64,000 nt of DNA from Sphingobacterium hotanense (GTDB taxonomy: Bacteria; Bacteroidota; Bacteroidia; Sphingobacteriales; Sphingobacteriaceae). The stretch lies in assembly GCF_008274825.1 (NCBI RefSeq), contig NZ_CP030848.1, positions 558,001 through 622,000 of the forward strand, in the 5' to 3' direction. A program made the translations under genes and the position numbers. Positions 1 to 11,000 of the stretch are shown piece after piece. Each line of letters opens with the position of its first letter. Within the stretch, counting starts at the first letter, position 1. Below the pieces are notes generated by a model. The model was not told where the DNA came from. It saw only the letters and a program-made list of their open reading frames with translations, and ran no database searches.

Positions 1-1062
1 GATGATTGGGAGTTTGAGAGTGACACGTTAGGAGACCGCCATAATATGGCGATGAACTGCAATAACTACGCGATTGTACTGGCAGCGTTTAAACGTTATG
101 CGGACGCTGCAGAAATTGCTCAAGAGGGCTTGCAATATTCGGAATTTGCAGAATTGCATAATACCTTAGTAGATTCTTTAATAAAAGGCGAGGACTATGA
201 GGGTGCCAACGTAGCAATTCATAATTTCTTCAGCGTTTATAATGAGGATATGGTGTATTACTACAACTATATCCAGCATCGCGCATCCCAGATTGTCGTG
301 CATGACAAGTTAGGCCTTTCGGAAGATATTAGGGCAGAAGCCGAGGAGCTGCTTTTTGAAATCTATGGGCATTACAACGAGAATCCTGATATCTCAGACT
401 ATGATTTTCGGGATTTTGAATATGCGAAAAATCTCGTTGAAGGCGTTTTATTTACTTACTTCGCGGATGAACCTAATGAGGTACGGCGGGCCTACTATGC
501 CGATCTGGCAAGTCGTTTCCCAGACGAAGCAAATCCGCAATATCATCTGATGCAGATCAACAACGAGGCGGAGAATTATGCCGAGGTCAATAAAGCGGCG
601 CGCTTATACATGGAAAATAAGCGTTCGTTCCTGCTGAACGACTTTGATAAGGCCAAGACGATTTATATGATCGTAAAGAGCCATTTTCAATTGGCTCAAT
701 ATCGCGAAGGGGCGGCGATGTTTGAGGACTATAATCAGTTTGTAGGGCAAACATTGGAATCTTCGGAATATTCGCTTTGGTTGAGCTATGGTATTCTGTT
801 GCATGATAAGTTGAACAACAAAGCTTTGGTTACGCAATATACAGATCAGTTTCAGGCAATATACGATCAGGAAGGATGGGGCTATGATGATCTGTCGGAG
901 GATGTATATTTGGCAAAGGCCCATACGCTATATCAATCAGGCGAACTGAAAGAAGCACATAGAACATTGAACTATGTACTTTCTTTTGATAATCCCTCGG
1001 CTCTCGCCACAGAATATAAAAACAGTTGGAAAAAGCCCGGCTTGTTTTCTAAGTTTTTCTAA
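1..1062 (+). CDS. TPR-repeat protein, 5'-truncated by the window edge
   Basis: The reading frame is open from base 1 and ends at 1062, so at least 353 residues of a longer protein are present. The sequence is a run of helix pairs rich in Tyr, Ala and Glu with TPR-like spacing, for example around NNYAIVLAAFKRYADAAEIA near the visible start and AKAHTLYQSGELKEAHRTLN near the end. No catalytic motif or membrane segment is visible. A TPR scaffold or protein-interaction role is likely; the partner is unknown. A strong terminator follows 22 bases after the stop. The first ATG at 46 is probably internal, because coding sequence continues upstream of it. Confidence 0.8.
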   Translation, partial: DDWEFESDTLGDRHNMAMNCNNYAIVLAAFKRYADAAEIAQEGLQYSEFAELHNTLVDSLIKGEDYEGANVAIHNFFSVYNEDMVYYYNYIQHRASQIVVHDKLGLSEDIRAEAEELLFEIYGHYNENPDISDYDFRDFEYAKNLVEGVLFTYFADEPNEVRRAYYADLASRFPDEANPQYHLMQINNEAENYAEVNKAARLYMENKRSFLLNDFDKAKTIYMIVKSHFQLAQYREGAAMFEDYNQFVGQTLESSEYSLWLSYGILLHDKLNNKALVTQYTDQFQAIYDQEGWGYDDLSEDVYLAKAHTLYQSGELKEAHRTLNYVLSFDNPSALATEYKNSWKKPGLFSKFF

Positions 1063-1084
1063 AACGCGATTTAAAGAAATAAGG

Positions 1085-1110
1085 AAGCTGCCCAGAAGGC
1101 AGCTTTTTTT
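1085..1110 (+). terminator. Rho-independent terminator after the TPR gene
   Basis: An 8-bp stem AAGCTGCC/GGCAGCTT (1085-1092 with 1098-1105) is followed by a run of T. The stem sequence recurs in terminators at 25601 and 32786. Confidence 0.85.
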
Positions 1111-1385
1111 GTCAAAGTGTCTGTCTTCAAAGCCTGCCAAGAAGTTTCATTCCTGCTGCTGTATTAATGTAAATGTGAAAGTTTCTGCTAAGGCTCCTGC
1201 CTATCTCACAGCAACTTGGTTTGAGACTGGTTCTGCTCATATCCCTTTCAAGGCCCTCTCAAACTCACTACAAACCCCTATCAGAATCTTTTTGAAATTG
1301 GGATTGATAGGGGTTTGTATGAGGTTAGAAAAGTGTTTGCTATATAGTAGGTGCCCTCTTTTCTATCTATGAACGTGGCAAGTAT
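1111..1385. other. Intergenic stretch with no supported gene, holding a dispersed repeat
   Basis: There is no convincing coding sequence. The stretch contains the repeat at 1221-1320 described separately and the 3' flank of the TlpA-type gene. The short open frames here overlap the terminator or repeat and have no protein-like composition. Confidence 0.6.
1221..1320. repeat. Dispersed repeat copy 1 with a long inverted repeat
   Basis: The segment starts TTGAGACTGG and runs to the end of a perfect 14-bp inverted repeat (ACAAACCCCTATCA and its complement). A related segment with the same opening and the same CAAACCCC-ATCAGAA core lies at 32854-32950. Both copies follow a terminator of the same family. 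The hairpin could act as an intergenic stability or attenuation element; that role is inference. Confidence 0.55.
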
Positions 1386-2729
1386 TTAATTAGCCAACGC
1401 TTTACTGATCATTTCTTTCAGTTTGGGATCGGAAGGACGTGGGCTATCTGCTGCGATCAGATTACCTTTTTTATCCACTAGAATGTATCTTGGGATACCG
1501 TCTACTTTATAGGTTTGGGATAGAATATTGCCTGGTCCTGCATGCAATTGAATGCCTTTTAGTTTTTTCTCTTTCACGTAGGTTTCCCATTTATCTTTTT
1601 CTTTATCTACCGACACCCCTACGAAAGCAACATCTTTGCCCGCAAAATCATCATTCAATTTTTCCCAATGTGGTTCTTCCGCACGGCATGGTCCACACCA
1701 GGTTGCCCACATGTCGATCAACACAACTTTTCCGCGCAGGTCTTTCAAGGCTGTTTGTTTGCCCGTTACGTCAGGATAGCTGAAGCTAACGGCTGTTGCA
1801 CCGGTTTTGGATTCTGCCAATTTTGACTCCACAGCTGCAACACGCGCGATTTGCTCCGGCAAAGTGATGTATTGGTTATAAGCTTCTTTCGAAATCTGGA
1901 ACTCTTCCATAGAGCGCGCTCTCTCCATTTTGCTGACGATAAACTGTCCTTTTAAGACGTCGGAAGGGATGCTTGCGATTAAGGTCGACTCGTCTGCGAG
2001 GTTTTTTCCTTTGTTCTTCTGTAGAATAAGGTTGGTGAAGAAACGGTCGCCATAAGGCAGCTGCAATAGGAAATCGTTGAGGTAGTTGTCTACCTTGAAG
2101 TTTTGATAGTATGGCGTAAACTCCTCTTCGTCGGGATGCGCTGAGCGCGGCATGTAATTATAGCCGATGGCGTAGTATGCAAAATCGTATTCTACGATGC
2201 TTGGGTATAGTTTATCAAAAGTCTTATTGCCCGTTTTTGGATCTTTCTTGTACTGCGCCAAATTTGCATACATGTCTTCAACCTGAGGAAAGAAATCAAC
2301 GTAGGTGCTCTGACCGCCTAGCCTGCTGGATTTCGCCTGAATATCGGCTATTGTAATATCCCAATTGTTCAGTGCCTTAATTTCTTTACTATTGGTGCTT
2401 ATGAGTTCATAATCCTCACGGTGCAATTTGATAACAAGGTCTTCATTTCCTCGGAAATAAAATTTAAAGTTTCCTTGTGGTCTTGTGCTCGTTCCGCTTC
2501 CGATCACATAGAAACCTTCGTACTCTGGTGTAAATCGGAATCCGAAGCGACCTTCGGAATCAGGGATACTCAAAGCGACCTCAACAAGACGGCCGTTGAG
2601 CACTTTGAATAGGGATACGCGGACTATATCGTTTTTATCGACAGTTCCGGTAATGTTTGCGGGTTTTGTCTGAGCAAATACAAAGATGCTGATCAGCAAA
2701 GTTGCTATTAAAGAGATTGTTTTTTTCAT
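1386..2729 (-). CDS. TlpA-type thioredoxin-fold protein, periplasmic
   Basis: A 447-aa protein with an N-terminal signal peptide (MKKTISLIATLLISIFVFAQ). About 290 residues of unassigned N-terminal region are followed by a thioredoxin-like domain (about 310-447). The redox motif WCGPC has cysteines near 345 and 348, and a cis-Pro-containing GIPRYILVD segment is present. It should act as a periplasmic thiol-disulfide reductase. It is the last gene of the run that starts with the STN-SusC at 11532 and follows the protease gene by 29 bases. TlpA-like proteins are frequent in SusCD operons that also encode DUF4843 and PKD-like lipoproteins. The client protein cannot be told from the sequence. Confidence 0.9.
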   Translation of the reverse strand: MKKTISLIATLLISIFVFAQTKPANITGTVDKNDIVRVSLFKVLNGRLVEVALSIPDSEGRFGFRFTPEYEGFYVIGSGTSTRPQGNFKFYFRGNEDLVIKLHREDYELISTNSKEIKALNNWDITIADIQAKSSRLGGQSTYVDFFPQVEDMYANLAQYKKDPKTGNKTFDKLYPSIVEYDFAYYAIGYNYMPRSAHPDEEEFTPYYQNFKVDNYLNDFLLQLPYGDRFFTNLILQKNKGKNLADESTLIASIPSDVLKGQFIVSKMERARSMEEFQISKEAYNQYITLPEQIARVAAVESKLAESKTGATAVSFSYPDVTGKQTALKDLRGKVVLIDMWATWCGPCRAEEPHWEKLNDDFAGKDVAFVGVSVDKEKDKWETYVKEKKLKGIQLHAGPGNILSQTYKVDGIPRYILVDKKGNLIAADSPRPSDPKLKEMISKALAN

Positions 2730-2758
2730 TATATGTTGTCTGTTTTTCGGGTAATACC

Positions 2759-4180
2759 TTATTCTATTGTAGTTTTTGTTTCGTCGAAGAACGAAACGGT
2801 TATTTTTTTATCCTTAGGGAGACTTCTTAATTTCTCGATGGATTTACTGTTTTTGGCCAGCCTACTCTCGAGTATTCGGTCGATAGAATTTACTCTTTTT
2901 CCTTTCTCTGGGCTGTTTGGTGTTCCTATCCTTTCGAGCAGTATCAAATCGCCCTGGTTGTTCCAACCAAAAAGGTAATCGCGGATCAGGAAGTCTGCAG
3001 GATAACTATGTAGCTTGTTTTTGCTCAGGTATATTTCGCCATCCAACAGGTTGATAAAATGGTTGTAGCGGCTAATTGCACGTACGCCCAGTGATCCATC
3101 TGCTCCGGGGTTCCAATCTTTATTAGCTGAGCTGCCACCCATTAAACTGATGGGGAAGTTTAGCATAGGTTCCATATTTTCTAAGGCCAGGGATCGGGCT
3201 ATTCCGGTGAAGGTTGGGGTTACTGTTCCTAAGCTGCTGGTCGACGAGGAGACTTCGGATTTGAATCCCGAGACTAGCAGTTTATGCTCCTTGACGAATG
3301 GTCGAAAGGCTATTAAGCTATAGCCGGCACCTGTGTCGAAAATAAAATCTCCGCGGATAGGAGCCTCGCCGGTAATAGAAAGGTCCGCGTGGAGGTGGAT
3401 AACCCCCTGTGGGAATGTAATAGGAATAGGCTTGCCTTCACCAGGGTAGTTGAAATCGCCGAATTCGAAAAGCGATAGCTCGTTATTGTCGTAATCGATA
3501 TGGGTAATGTATCTTCTCAAGATGCTGTTGCCAATAATTCCATCGGAGTGATCGTCTGGCCGGCTAGGAAAGATAGCGATGGACATGTTGTCCATCTTTA
3601 ACTCGCCGATCTCGACGTAGTTGCCTTCAGACACTTTGATTTGCTGTGTCCCACCAACCACTGATGCATTATTTTCCCTTGTTACTTTTACGCCTATCGC
3701 GTTTGCCTTTTTTTCATCAAGCGCCATGCCGTCGGCTCCGGTATCAAAGAGCATGTTAAGCGTTTTGCCTGTCCCGTTGATGCTTAGCTTCAGTAGGATA
3801 GAGCCATTTTTATTTTCAAACGGGATCTTGGCGATTAGCTTTGGATTGGCAGCTCTTTTAATGCCGTATAAGCGATCGAAAAGCTCGATCTGCTTAATCT
3901 TGCCTTGCGAGTCAAGTCTTGCGAAAGAGGTGTCTAATTCGCCTTTGTTGCCTTTGAGGATAATGCTGGCTTTTCGATCTGGCAGCTCCTTCAATTCCAC
4001 GAAGGTATAGCCTCGTTGATCTTGGATTTTGTTGAAGCAATAATCGGCAGCTTGGTGCGTATAGCCGGCAATCGAGAATCGGGCGCTGAGAAATTGCGTT
4101 AACTGTTTGTTTTGAGCTTTCGGTGAAAGCGCAGATAATAGCATAGCGGAAAGAGCTAAAAAATTAATAGTTGTTTTCAT
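2759..4180 (-). CDS. Retropepsin-like aspartyl protease, secreted
   Basis: A 473-aa protein with a signal peptide ending near KAQ at 23. It carries two DTGA motifs, at about residues 146 (LFDTGADG) and 282 (FDTGAGYS), each followed by hydrophobic-Gly segments (GIIGNSIL, GSLGVRAI). This is the tandem layout of Bacteroidota aspartyl-protease family proteins. The C-terminal 75 residues resemble a degenerate PDZ domain (VNSIDRILESRL). It probably cleaves or binds peptides in the periplasm. It sits between the PKD-like lipoprotein and the TlpA-type protein in the same direction, which suggests the locus handles a peptide-type substrate. Processing of a partner protein is an alternative. Confidence 0.85.
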   Translation of the reverse strand: MKTTINFLALSAMLLSALSPKAQNKQLTQFLSARFSIAGYTHQAADYCFNKIQDQRGYTFVELKELPDRKASIILKGNKGELDTSFARLDSQGKIKQIELFDRLYGIKRAANPKLIAKIPFENKNGSILLKLSINGTGKTLNMLFDTGADGMALDEKKANAIGVKVTRENNASVVGGTQQIKVSEGNYVEIGELKMDNMSIAIFPSRPDDHSDGIIGNSILRRYITHIDYDNNELSLFEFGDFNYPGEGKPIPITFPQGVIHLHADLSITGEAPIRGDFIFDTGAGYSLIAFRPFVKEHKLLVSGFKSEVSSSTSSLGTVTPTFTGIARSLALENMEPMLNFPISLMGGSSANKDWNPGADGSLGVRAISRYNHFINLLDGEIYLSKNKLHSYPADFLIRDYLFGWNNQGDLILLERIGTPNSPEKGKRVNSIDRILESRLAKNSKSIEKLRSLPKDKKITVSFFDETKTTIE

Positions 4181-4245
4181 GGTAATTTTCGAGGTGATGA
4201 AAATTAATATTTGCGGTCAATTTACTCAACCGCAAATATCATAAA

Positions 4246-5829
4246 TTACATGTTGTCTGTGTAAACAACGTCAACAACTTTTCCCATACCTTCAAAAGGA
4301 TTGAAGGACTCGGTTAGTGTGCCCATTAATCCGTTTACTCGAAGGAAATCTACTCGACCTGAAGAAGTAGGATTACTTTGTTCATGAGATCCGACTATTA
4401 AACTATAGGCGACCGGCTCGAGGCGAACTTTGTTCCTATCGAAACCTGTATTACCGGGTTTTAGATTCGAGGTAAACGTTTGGAATTTAAGGAGTGTTAT
4501 CTCGCGGCCAGTGTATTCTTTTGCAACTTTTAATACCTTGGCATCCATGTCGTATTGATATATTTTATTATTTGCAGCATAAAATACATAACCATATAAG
4601 TGATCAACTGCAAAGCAAGATGCGCTTGCGATACCCGGAAAAGTAGTTGTGATATCGGTTACCGAGTTTACAGCAAAGCTTGCATCTTCTCCAAAAGTCA
4701 TACGAACCAAAAAATAATTTGTAGCATTTTTCATTACTGCAATTGCTTGACCATTGAAAGCAAGTGTATGCTGCATCCACACCATGTCCATATTGGTGTT
4801 TCTAACATCTAACGCCTGTCCCTCGGATGATAAGGGAGTGGCATATTGAGATGCGTAATTGAATGTCATAAAGCGACGGTTGTCAATATCGTAAATCAAA
4901 GTATTACTGTATACATTGCCCATTGGTGCCGCAATATATTCTGATATTCTATATCCCGTACCATCTGGATTTGTATTAATAGGGATATTATAAGACTTTT
5001 GGTAAATATAATACATACTGTAAATATTGTTGTCTTTGATGGCGATAGATTGGCCTGATGAAAATCCGAATAATTTATTAGCTGAATTTGGTTTTCCAGC
5101 GGATGTTTCATTTGTAAAACTGTATTTTGTTGTGTTATACAACATACCATCTGTCACATTGATCTTATACGTTTTGTTCTCTGTGTTGATGTACAGGTAG
5201 TTTTTTGCCGCTCTTGTGATCACGTCTTGATTATGGAAATTGGCAAGTGAAACGGGCTTTCCGGCCAGATCTAATGTGGAACCATCGATTTCATTTTTTA
5301 GCAGTACGTTGAAGTCTCGATATTCAACAGGATATGTGTTCCAATTTGTTGGATCATCTTGAAAATAATCGAGGTGTGATTGACTATTTTTATCACTTAA
5401 TACGAACCATCCGTACTTTTCGAATTTTCCAGAAATCTTTAAGGTAAAGTCATAAATCCAAATGCTTCCTGTTTTTTTGTTGCGAACTTTCAAATAACAT
5501 GGGTAAGTACCAACTACTAAAGCTGGGATAACCTCGAAATTACGTGTCTTACACAGGACTCTTTTCTTTTCAGGGCCGGATACGATGGAATTATCAAATG
5601 CTACCCATTCATATTCTAAATCAGCTTCATCGATTTGGTTTAATTTGTTTTCAAATTCCGGAATAAAGTTGACAGGTTGCCCTAGCCCAATTTTGAGGGT
5701 GTCTAATAAATGGATATTTCCTATTTTTAAGGAATCGACATCAACATAATCATAGTTTCCTAGATCTTTATTACAGCTAGCGCAAAAAACGATCAGGAAT
5801 AAAATTGAGATATATAAAATCTTTTTCAT
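4246..5829 (-). CDS. PKD-like family lipoprotein
   Basis: 527 aa from the ATG at 5829. That start is chosen because MKKILYISILFLIVFCASCN gives a clean lipoprotein signal with Cys in CASC, and because it lies one base after the stop of the preceding gene. The N-terminal part (about 20-130) looks like an Ig/PKD-type beta domain. The rest is beta-rich with repeated aromatic strands (YVFYAANNKIYQYD), possibly propeller-like. Proteins of this kind occur downstream of SusD and DUF4843 in Bacteroidota and are thought to be surface-exposed glycan- or peptide-binding lipoproteins. The ligand is unknown. Confidence 0.8.
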   Translation of the reverse strand: MKKILYISILFLIVFCASCNKDLGNYDYVDVDSLKIGNIHLLDTLKIGLGQPVNFIPEFENKLNQIDEADLEYEWVAFDNSIVSGPEKKRVLCKTRNFEVIPALVVGTYPCYLKVRNKKTGSIWIYDFTLKISGKFEKYGWFVLSDKNSQSHLDYFQDDPTNWNTYPVEYRDFNVLLKNEIDGSTLDLAGKPVSLANFHNQDVITRAAKNYLYINTENKTYKINVTDGMLYNTTKYSFTNETSAGKPNSANKLFGFSSGQSIAIKDNNIYSMYYIYQKSYNIPINTNPDGTGYRISEYIAAPMGNVYSNTLIYDIDNRRFMTFNYASQYATPLSSEGQALDVRNTNMDMVWMQHTLAFNGQAIAVMKNATNYFLVRMTFGEDASFAVNSVTDITTTFPGIASASCFAVDHLYGYVFYAANNKIYQYDMDAKVLKVAKEYTGREITLLKFQTFTSNLKPGNTGFDRNKVRLEPVAYSLIVGSHEQSNPTSSGRVDFLRVNGLMGTLTESFNPFEGMGKVVDVVYTDNM

Positions 5830-5830
5830 A

Positions 5831-6619
5831 TTACTTAGCATAAGGGCCCATTGTGATTTCATTTCCAGCATCGTCGAGGTAAATGTTTCCCTCTATCTTT
5901 TCTTTATTTAGCCAGTATTTCATATAGGAGGACCAATTTATAATCTGACTGATCGAAATACCCAATTTCGAATCATAGAATACAGCGGGGTTAGCTTTGA
6001 GAACTTCTAACATCAGTTCCATTTTTCTTCGGGAATAATTGCCAAAATATCCCAACACCGTTGATTTCCCAGCGAACGTAGTCCAGATGTAAGGCACTGG
6101 AAACATATCGTCATATGAGAGTTCATAAGATAGCAGGTCAATCGTATATCCCGAGTTTTTTTTCGTTGCGATATTCGTTATAAAATCAGCATTGGGTTGT
6201 AGTGTAAGTTTTAAATACACTTGACTTGATAGTAGATCTTCCGTACGATGCAAGATTAAAGAAATCGTGTCCACCGTTCTGTTTGCTCTGATAACAGGCG
6301 CTGTTTGGAAGTCAAAATGAATCCCCTCTTTCATCGTACATGTGTCTGGAATGACAACATTAATCGGTCTATCCTGCTCAGATTTCGGCCCGGTAATTCT
6401 TACAGGGATCTTGATTATCGTGTCTGTCAAGGATGCAGAAGCCAATCCCAGGGAAATAACTTGATTAAACTTATCATATCTTGTCTTTGAATAATTCTCT
6501 AAGAAATAAATATTATTTCCCGACGTATTTTCGTCGTAGAGGTCTAAAGTGTCCTCTTTGCAGGCAAACAAGGACAAAAAGCTGATACTAAAAAGTAAAT
6601 ATTTAAATAATTTTTTCAT
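5831..6619 (-). CDS. DUF4843 domain lipoprotein
   Basis: 262 aa from the ATG at 6619. The signal MKKLFKYLLFSISFLSLFAC ends at the lipobox Cys. The segment after it (NIYFLENYSKTRYDK, then strands ending DTIIKIPVRITGPKS) has the layout I associate with DUF4843 proteins that accompany SusC/SusD and a PKD-like lipoprotein. It is probably an accessory surface lipoprotein of the uptake complex. It starts 10 bases after susD stops, and its stop is one base from the next ATG, so it is in the same operon. The annotation rests on context as much as on sequence. Confidence 0.75.
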   Translation of the reverse strand: MKKLFKYLLFSISFLSLFACKEDTLDLYDENTSGNNIYFLENYSKTRYDKFNQVISLGLASASLTDTIIKIPVRITGPKSEQDRPINVVIPDTCTMKEGIHFDFQTAPVIRANRTVDTISLILHRTEDLLSSQVYLKLTLQPNADFITNIATKKNSGYTIDLLSYELSYDDMFPVPYIWTTFAGKSTVLGYFGNYSRRKMELMLEVLKANPAVFYDSKLGISISQIINWSSYMKYWLNKEKIEGNIYLDDAGNEITMGPYAK

Positions 6620-6629
6620 GTTTGATAGT

Positions 6630-8057
6630 TTATCTTGCGTCAAATTCTTCTTGCGGAACTGGAATAACAAATGTAGATGCATTCACAGCCAACTGATTTC
6701 CTCCATTGGTCATAGACAGAATTGAAGTGGATCCGATGCGTTTATAATAATAGAAGAGCTGTCCCTCACCATAAAACTCCTTTATATATTCTTTTGTGAG
6801 CTCATCTCTTAAGGTAGAGGGATTGCTGATATCCACTAATAAGTTACGATGTCTTCGTACAGTATTTAAATAGTCTAAAGCCTCTATTGGATCTTCGGTA
6901 GATTCTGCCGCGATGTAATACATTTCGGAAATACGGATAACCGGTACCATGAAACGACTGATGTTAGCTTTATTGGAGATCTCAGCGTATTTGATGAATG
7001 TTCTATATCCTACTCCAGTTGTGGAATAAGGCCATAAATAAGTATAACGATAGTCTCCTTCGTAATTTTCATATACTTTACTGATTGCATTGTCAGAACC
7101 CGTTGCCAGTAAATCGCCGTCAAGTAAGTTTCCATCAAAGCGGCCAAGGAATAAGTCGTTTAGTTTGGGGTTAAATACTGCGAATATATTTTCAGAAAAA
7201 AACTTTCTATCTGTATCCTTTCCGGCAATCGTAATGGCAGAGTGGGTAACCCAAGGAAATACATCTTGCGCATCAATCAAAGATTTTGCGGCTGCAAAAG
7301 CATTGGGTTTATCATTTATCCACTGGTATACACGCGCTTTCAATGCAAGTACTGCATAATAATTGAAACGATTATTGTTATAGTTATCGGTGCTTTTTCC
7401 TCCTCTAATCGGATCATTTGCTAGAAGTGCCTCCGCTTCTGCAATATCTTCGAGAATGAACTGAACCACTTCTTTATTTGTCGAAAAGTCGGAAATATTC
7501 GTCGACAATGTGCGGTAATATGGAATGGCCGAGAAACTCTCGTTTGATTCGTTGTAAGGCTGTCCAAACATTCTCAATAGGTCGAAATGGATGAAAGCTC
7601 GCATTCCAATTGCTTCTCCTAGGTATTGGTTCTTTTGTGCAGAAGTTAATCCATTCTCAATCTTAGGGAGATTGGCCACGAGGTCATTAATATTTGCAAT
7701 AGTAGCATACATTTGTGTCCAAATATTATTGAACGTATTCTGGGATGACTCGGAGCCGTAAGAAAAAGAATCAAAGACATAGTAGGGGTTCTGTGTGTTT
7801 GAAACTTTATAGCGTTGAGCCAATACATCTAACACCGTCAGGGTGAGGTTTCCCCCATATAACGATTCGTTCCCTAATTTTTGGTATAAACCATTCATCA
7901 CTTCAGCCACCCCCGCTGGAGTTCGATAAATTTGATCTTTTGTAAATTTATCTTCGGGCTGTACATCTAACCATTTTTTGCACGACGACGTTAATGCAAT
8001 AGCGAATATTGCTAGTACGATTGTCAATGATTTATTTGTTTTGTAAAATAATTTCAT
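6630..8057 (-). CDS. SusD/RagB family nutrient-binding outer-membrane lipoprotein
   Basis: 475 aa from the ATG at 8057, four bases after the SusC stop. A start at 8075 is possible but would overlap susC. The lipobox lies in IALTSSCKKWLDVQPEDKF, and the WLDVQPEDKF segment is typical of SusD N termini. TPR-like helices follow (EAIGMRAFIHFDLLRMFGQP), and the C-terminal segment AVNASTFVIPVPQEEFDAR is the usual SusD ending. It should form the lid of the SusC transporter encoded immediately upstream. Substrate specificity is not visible; the accompanying protease and TlpA-type genes argue for something other than a simple glycan. Confidence 0.92.
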   Translation of the reverse strand: MKLFYKTNKSLTIVLAIFAIALTSSCKKWLDVQPEDKFTKDQIYRTPAGVAEVMNGLYQKLGNESLYGGNLTLTVLDVLAQRYKVSNTQNPYYVFDSFSYGSESSQNTFNNIWTQMYATIANINDLVANLPKIENGLTSAQKNQYLGEAIGMRAFIHFDLLRMFGQPYNESNESFSAIPYYRTLSTNISDFSTNKEVVQFILEDIAEAEALLANDPIRGGKSTDNYNNNRFNYYAVLALKARVYQWINDKPNAFAAAKSLIDAQDVFPWVTHSAITIAGKDTDRKFFSENIFAVFNPKLNDLFLGRFDGNLLDGDLLATGSDNAISKVYENYEGDYRYTYLWPYSTTGVGYRTFIKYAEISNKANISRFMVPVIRISEMYYIAAESTEDPIEALDYLNTVRRHRNLLVDISNPSTLRDELTKEYIKEFYGEGQLFYYYKRIGSTSILSMTNGGNQLAVNASTFVIPVPQEEFDAR

Positions 8058-8061
8058 TTTC

Positions 8062-11000
8062 TTAGAATTTTGCATTTATTGTGATAGAGTACATTTTTGA
8101 ATAGGGATAGTCGATACCACGCTCGCGACGGATTGTAGACCATCTACCGATTTCGTTTGTGATACCCGTTATACGTAAATTGCTTAAGCCCGCTCTCTTA
8201 ATCCAAGCATAGTCTTTAAAGTCATAGCCAAGTGAAATTGACTCGAATGAAAATGAATTTTCTTGCTGGATAAAACGAGATGAAATGCGAGTAAGGTCAT
8301 TTAATCCAATTCCTTTGAACTGAGCGATGTCGCCAGGTTCTTTCCAACGATCGTATAAGGCTCGTTTATCTTGATTGTATGATGTGATACTCGATAAGGA
8401 GATATTTTCAACTTTATTGAATAATGCAGTATTCATCACATCTTGATCCCAGATGTAACGCATGTATGCAGACATTGAAAATCCTTTATAATTTAAAGTT
8501 GTGCTCAATACACCTTGGAAAGCTGGATTACCATTTCCTAGCGCGACAATATCTTTTGCATCATAGTCAAAGGTTTGAGAACCGTCAATCTTTAGATATA
8601 TTTCACGACCGGTTGCGGGGTCAATGCCAAGTGACTGGACGGCCCAAAGTGTGTTAGGTGAGTAACCGTCTTTGTACCGTTTAAGCGAATTTGAGTTCTG
8701 AAGACTTTTATTCATACCCGCGAGCTTATTGTTAAAATTGTTGTAAGTCTGGGAACTTGTTGCTCCAGTTACTCCCACATTCCAATAAAATCTTTCTTCT
8801 GGACGTTGAATAATATTATAGCGAACAATACCTTCAATTCCTTTAACGGTTAGGTCACCTGCGTTAAAAGGATATGCCATCAAGCCAGTAGAGGCTGGTA
8901 AATCGACAGCGACAGCTAGATTATTGGTCTTTTTCAAGTAGGCGTTAAACGTTACGGTCAATCTGTTGTCGAGAAGTGTAGCATCTAATCCTCCACTAAG
9001 CTGGTTTGTTTTTTGCCAACGTAGGTTTTCGTTAGCAAACGTTGATAAAGTAACTCCTTGTCCGAAATAACTGTAAGCACTCAAATAGCGATACGTAGAG
9101 ATTGAAGTGGTAGATGAGAAGTTCTGATTTCCGGTTATACCATAGTTTGCTCTTAAACGTAGCATATTGAAATTAGGATTATCTTTTAGGAACCCCTCAT
9201 TGTGCAAGTTCCAACTTGCTCCGACAGAGAAGAACGGAGAATAAGGATTCTTTCGTCCGAAAGATGTAGATCCATCATAGTTGAATGAAGCATCAAAACT
9301 ATAACGTCTATCGTAACTATAATTCAATGCCGAAATAAAAGAATTACGACGGCTTACAGATTTCGCTGAAGAGGGAGTCCCATCTTCTGTGTAACCGTAG
9401 GCGAATGCTGGATTACCATTGCTTGTTAAGGGAAAGCCTTGTGCGCTGAATCCTAAGCTACTGTTGGTGTTATCGGAAAATTCGAGACGTGCATTGGCTG
9501 TAATGGAATGCTTTTCTATATTTTTTCCGTAGGTTACCATGGCATTTGCATTATAAGAGAACAGGTCACGGCCTCTAGAATTAAACGCTCCTTTTAATAA
9601 CGGAGATATCTGGAAATAGCGAGAATTCAGAGGTGAGATAAAAGCCTCCGCAGTCGTAGATTCTTTTCTCAGTTGCAATCCCGCTTGTACCCGTAAGGCA
9701 TCATTTATCGTATAGATAGCTGCCAAATTATTCGCAATTCCCCAATTTTTTGAACGATCGTAGCTATTTTGGTTCGCGTTGTATAACGGATTCGCAATCA
9801 AGTAAGTTTTGTTGTAATACACATCAAGGTATTCATCCAAATTTGCTTGCGTTGCATCTGCTTTGGTGTAGTAGGGTTTTAAATTTGCCCAAGTCGAGAA
9901 GCTACCGTAATTGGATTCTGAAGATCCATAACCACTTATAGTCAAATTGTTGCTGATATTAATCTTGTCTTTGCGATAGATTAAATTGATTCTACCACCC
10001 CAATCTTTGCGGCCGGAGTTTTTCATTACCGCATTATTATTCTTGAAGTTACCGCCGATGTTAAACAAAAAGCTCTCTGATCCACCCTCAGCATATAAGG
10101 AATGACGATGAGCAAATCCTGTTCGGATTGGCTCTTTCAGCCAATAGGAGTCAATACCAGATTGTACCTTCTCCAAGCGATTATTGTATAAGCGATCGTA
10201 GTAATCGTACTGTGCTTCTGGTTGATGGCTTGGCGCAGTATAAACACCGGAAAGTCTTTCGAATTCCAAGATTTCAGCAGCGTTCATCAGGTTATAACTT
10301 CCTAGGTCGGCAAGCTCTAAGTTCATGTCACTTGTGTAATTCACCCGAATTTCTCCTGGTTGTGGTTTGATTGTTTCAACCACCACCACGCCATTGGAAG
10401 CTCTTGAACCATAAATAGCGGTGGAACTCGCATCCTTATTGATAGTAATGGATGCAATTCTATTCATGTCTAAATCTAAAATCGAGCGTAAGCTTGTTTC
10501 GAAACCATCTAGAATAAAAAGTGGTTGGTTTGGATCGTTTGTAAATTCATCCCGAAGATTTTCGCTGGTGATACTCGTTGTTCCACGTAATTCAATATTT
10601 GGAAGTACATTTGGATTGGCTCCGGAAAGGTTGTTTTCCATTACCAAAAAGGATGGATCTAATGATTTCATTGCCTGAATTACGTTCGTGTTGGCAACTT
10701 GTTTCAAATCTTCTTGCGTATATCTGTTAGAAGCGCCGGAGAAAGTTTCCTTTTTGAAGCTCATCATCCCTGTCGCCACCACTTCCTCAATATTATTATC
10801 ACGTTTTTTTAAGACAATTCTCATTGCTCGGCGATCTAAGCTGGCCTTTACCTCACTTGTCTCAAAGCCAACGAAACTAACAACCAATAACTCATTTAAA
10901 CTTGTGATTGGGAGTTCAAATTCACCATTCTGCTTAGTTGATGTCGCTTTTTTAGGGTCAGACTTTAATCGAATGGACGCTCCGATAATTGGGTGTCCAT

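Noticed and set aside
974..1372. 132-aa open frame downstream of the TPR gene
   Set aside because: It overlaps the TPR gene 3' end, the terminator and the dispersed repeat; a chance frame through non-coding sequence.
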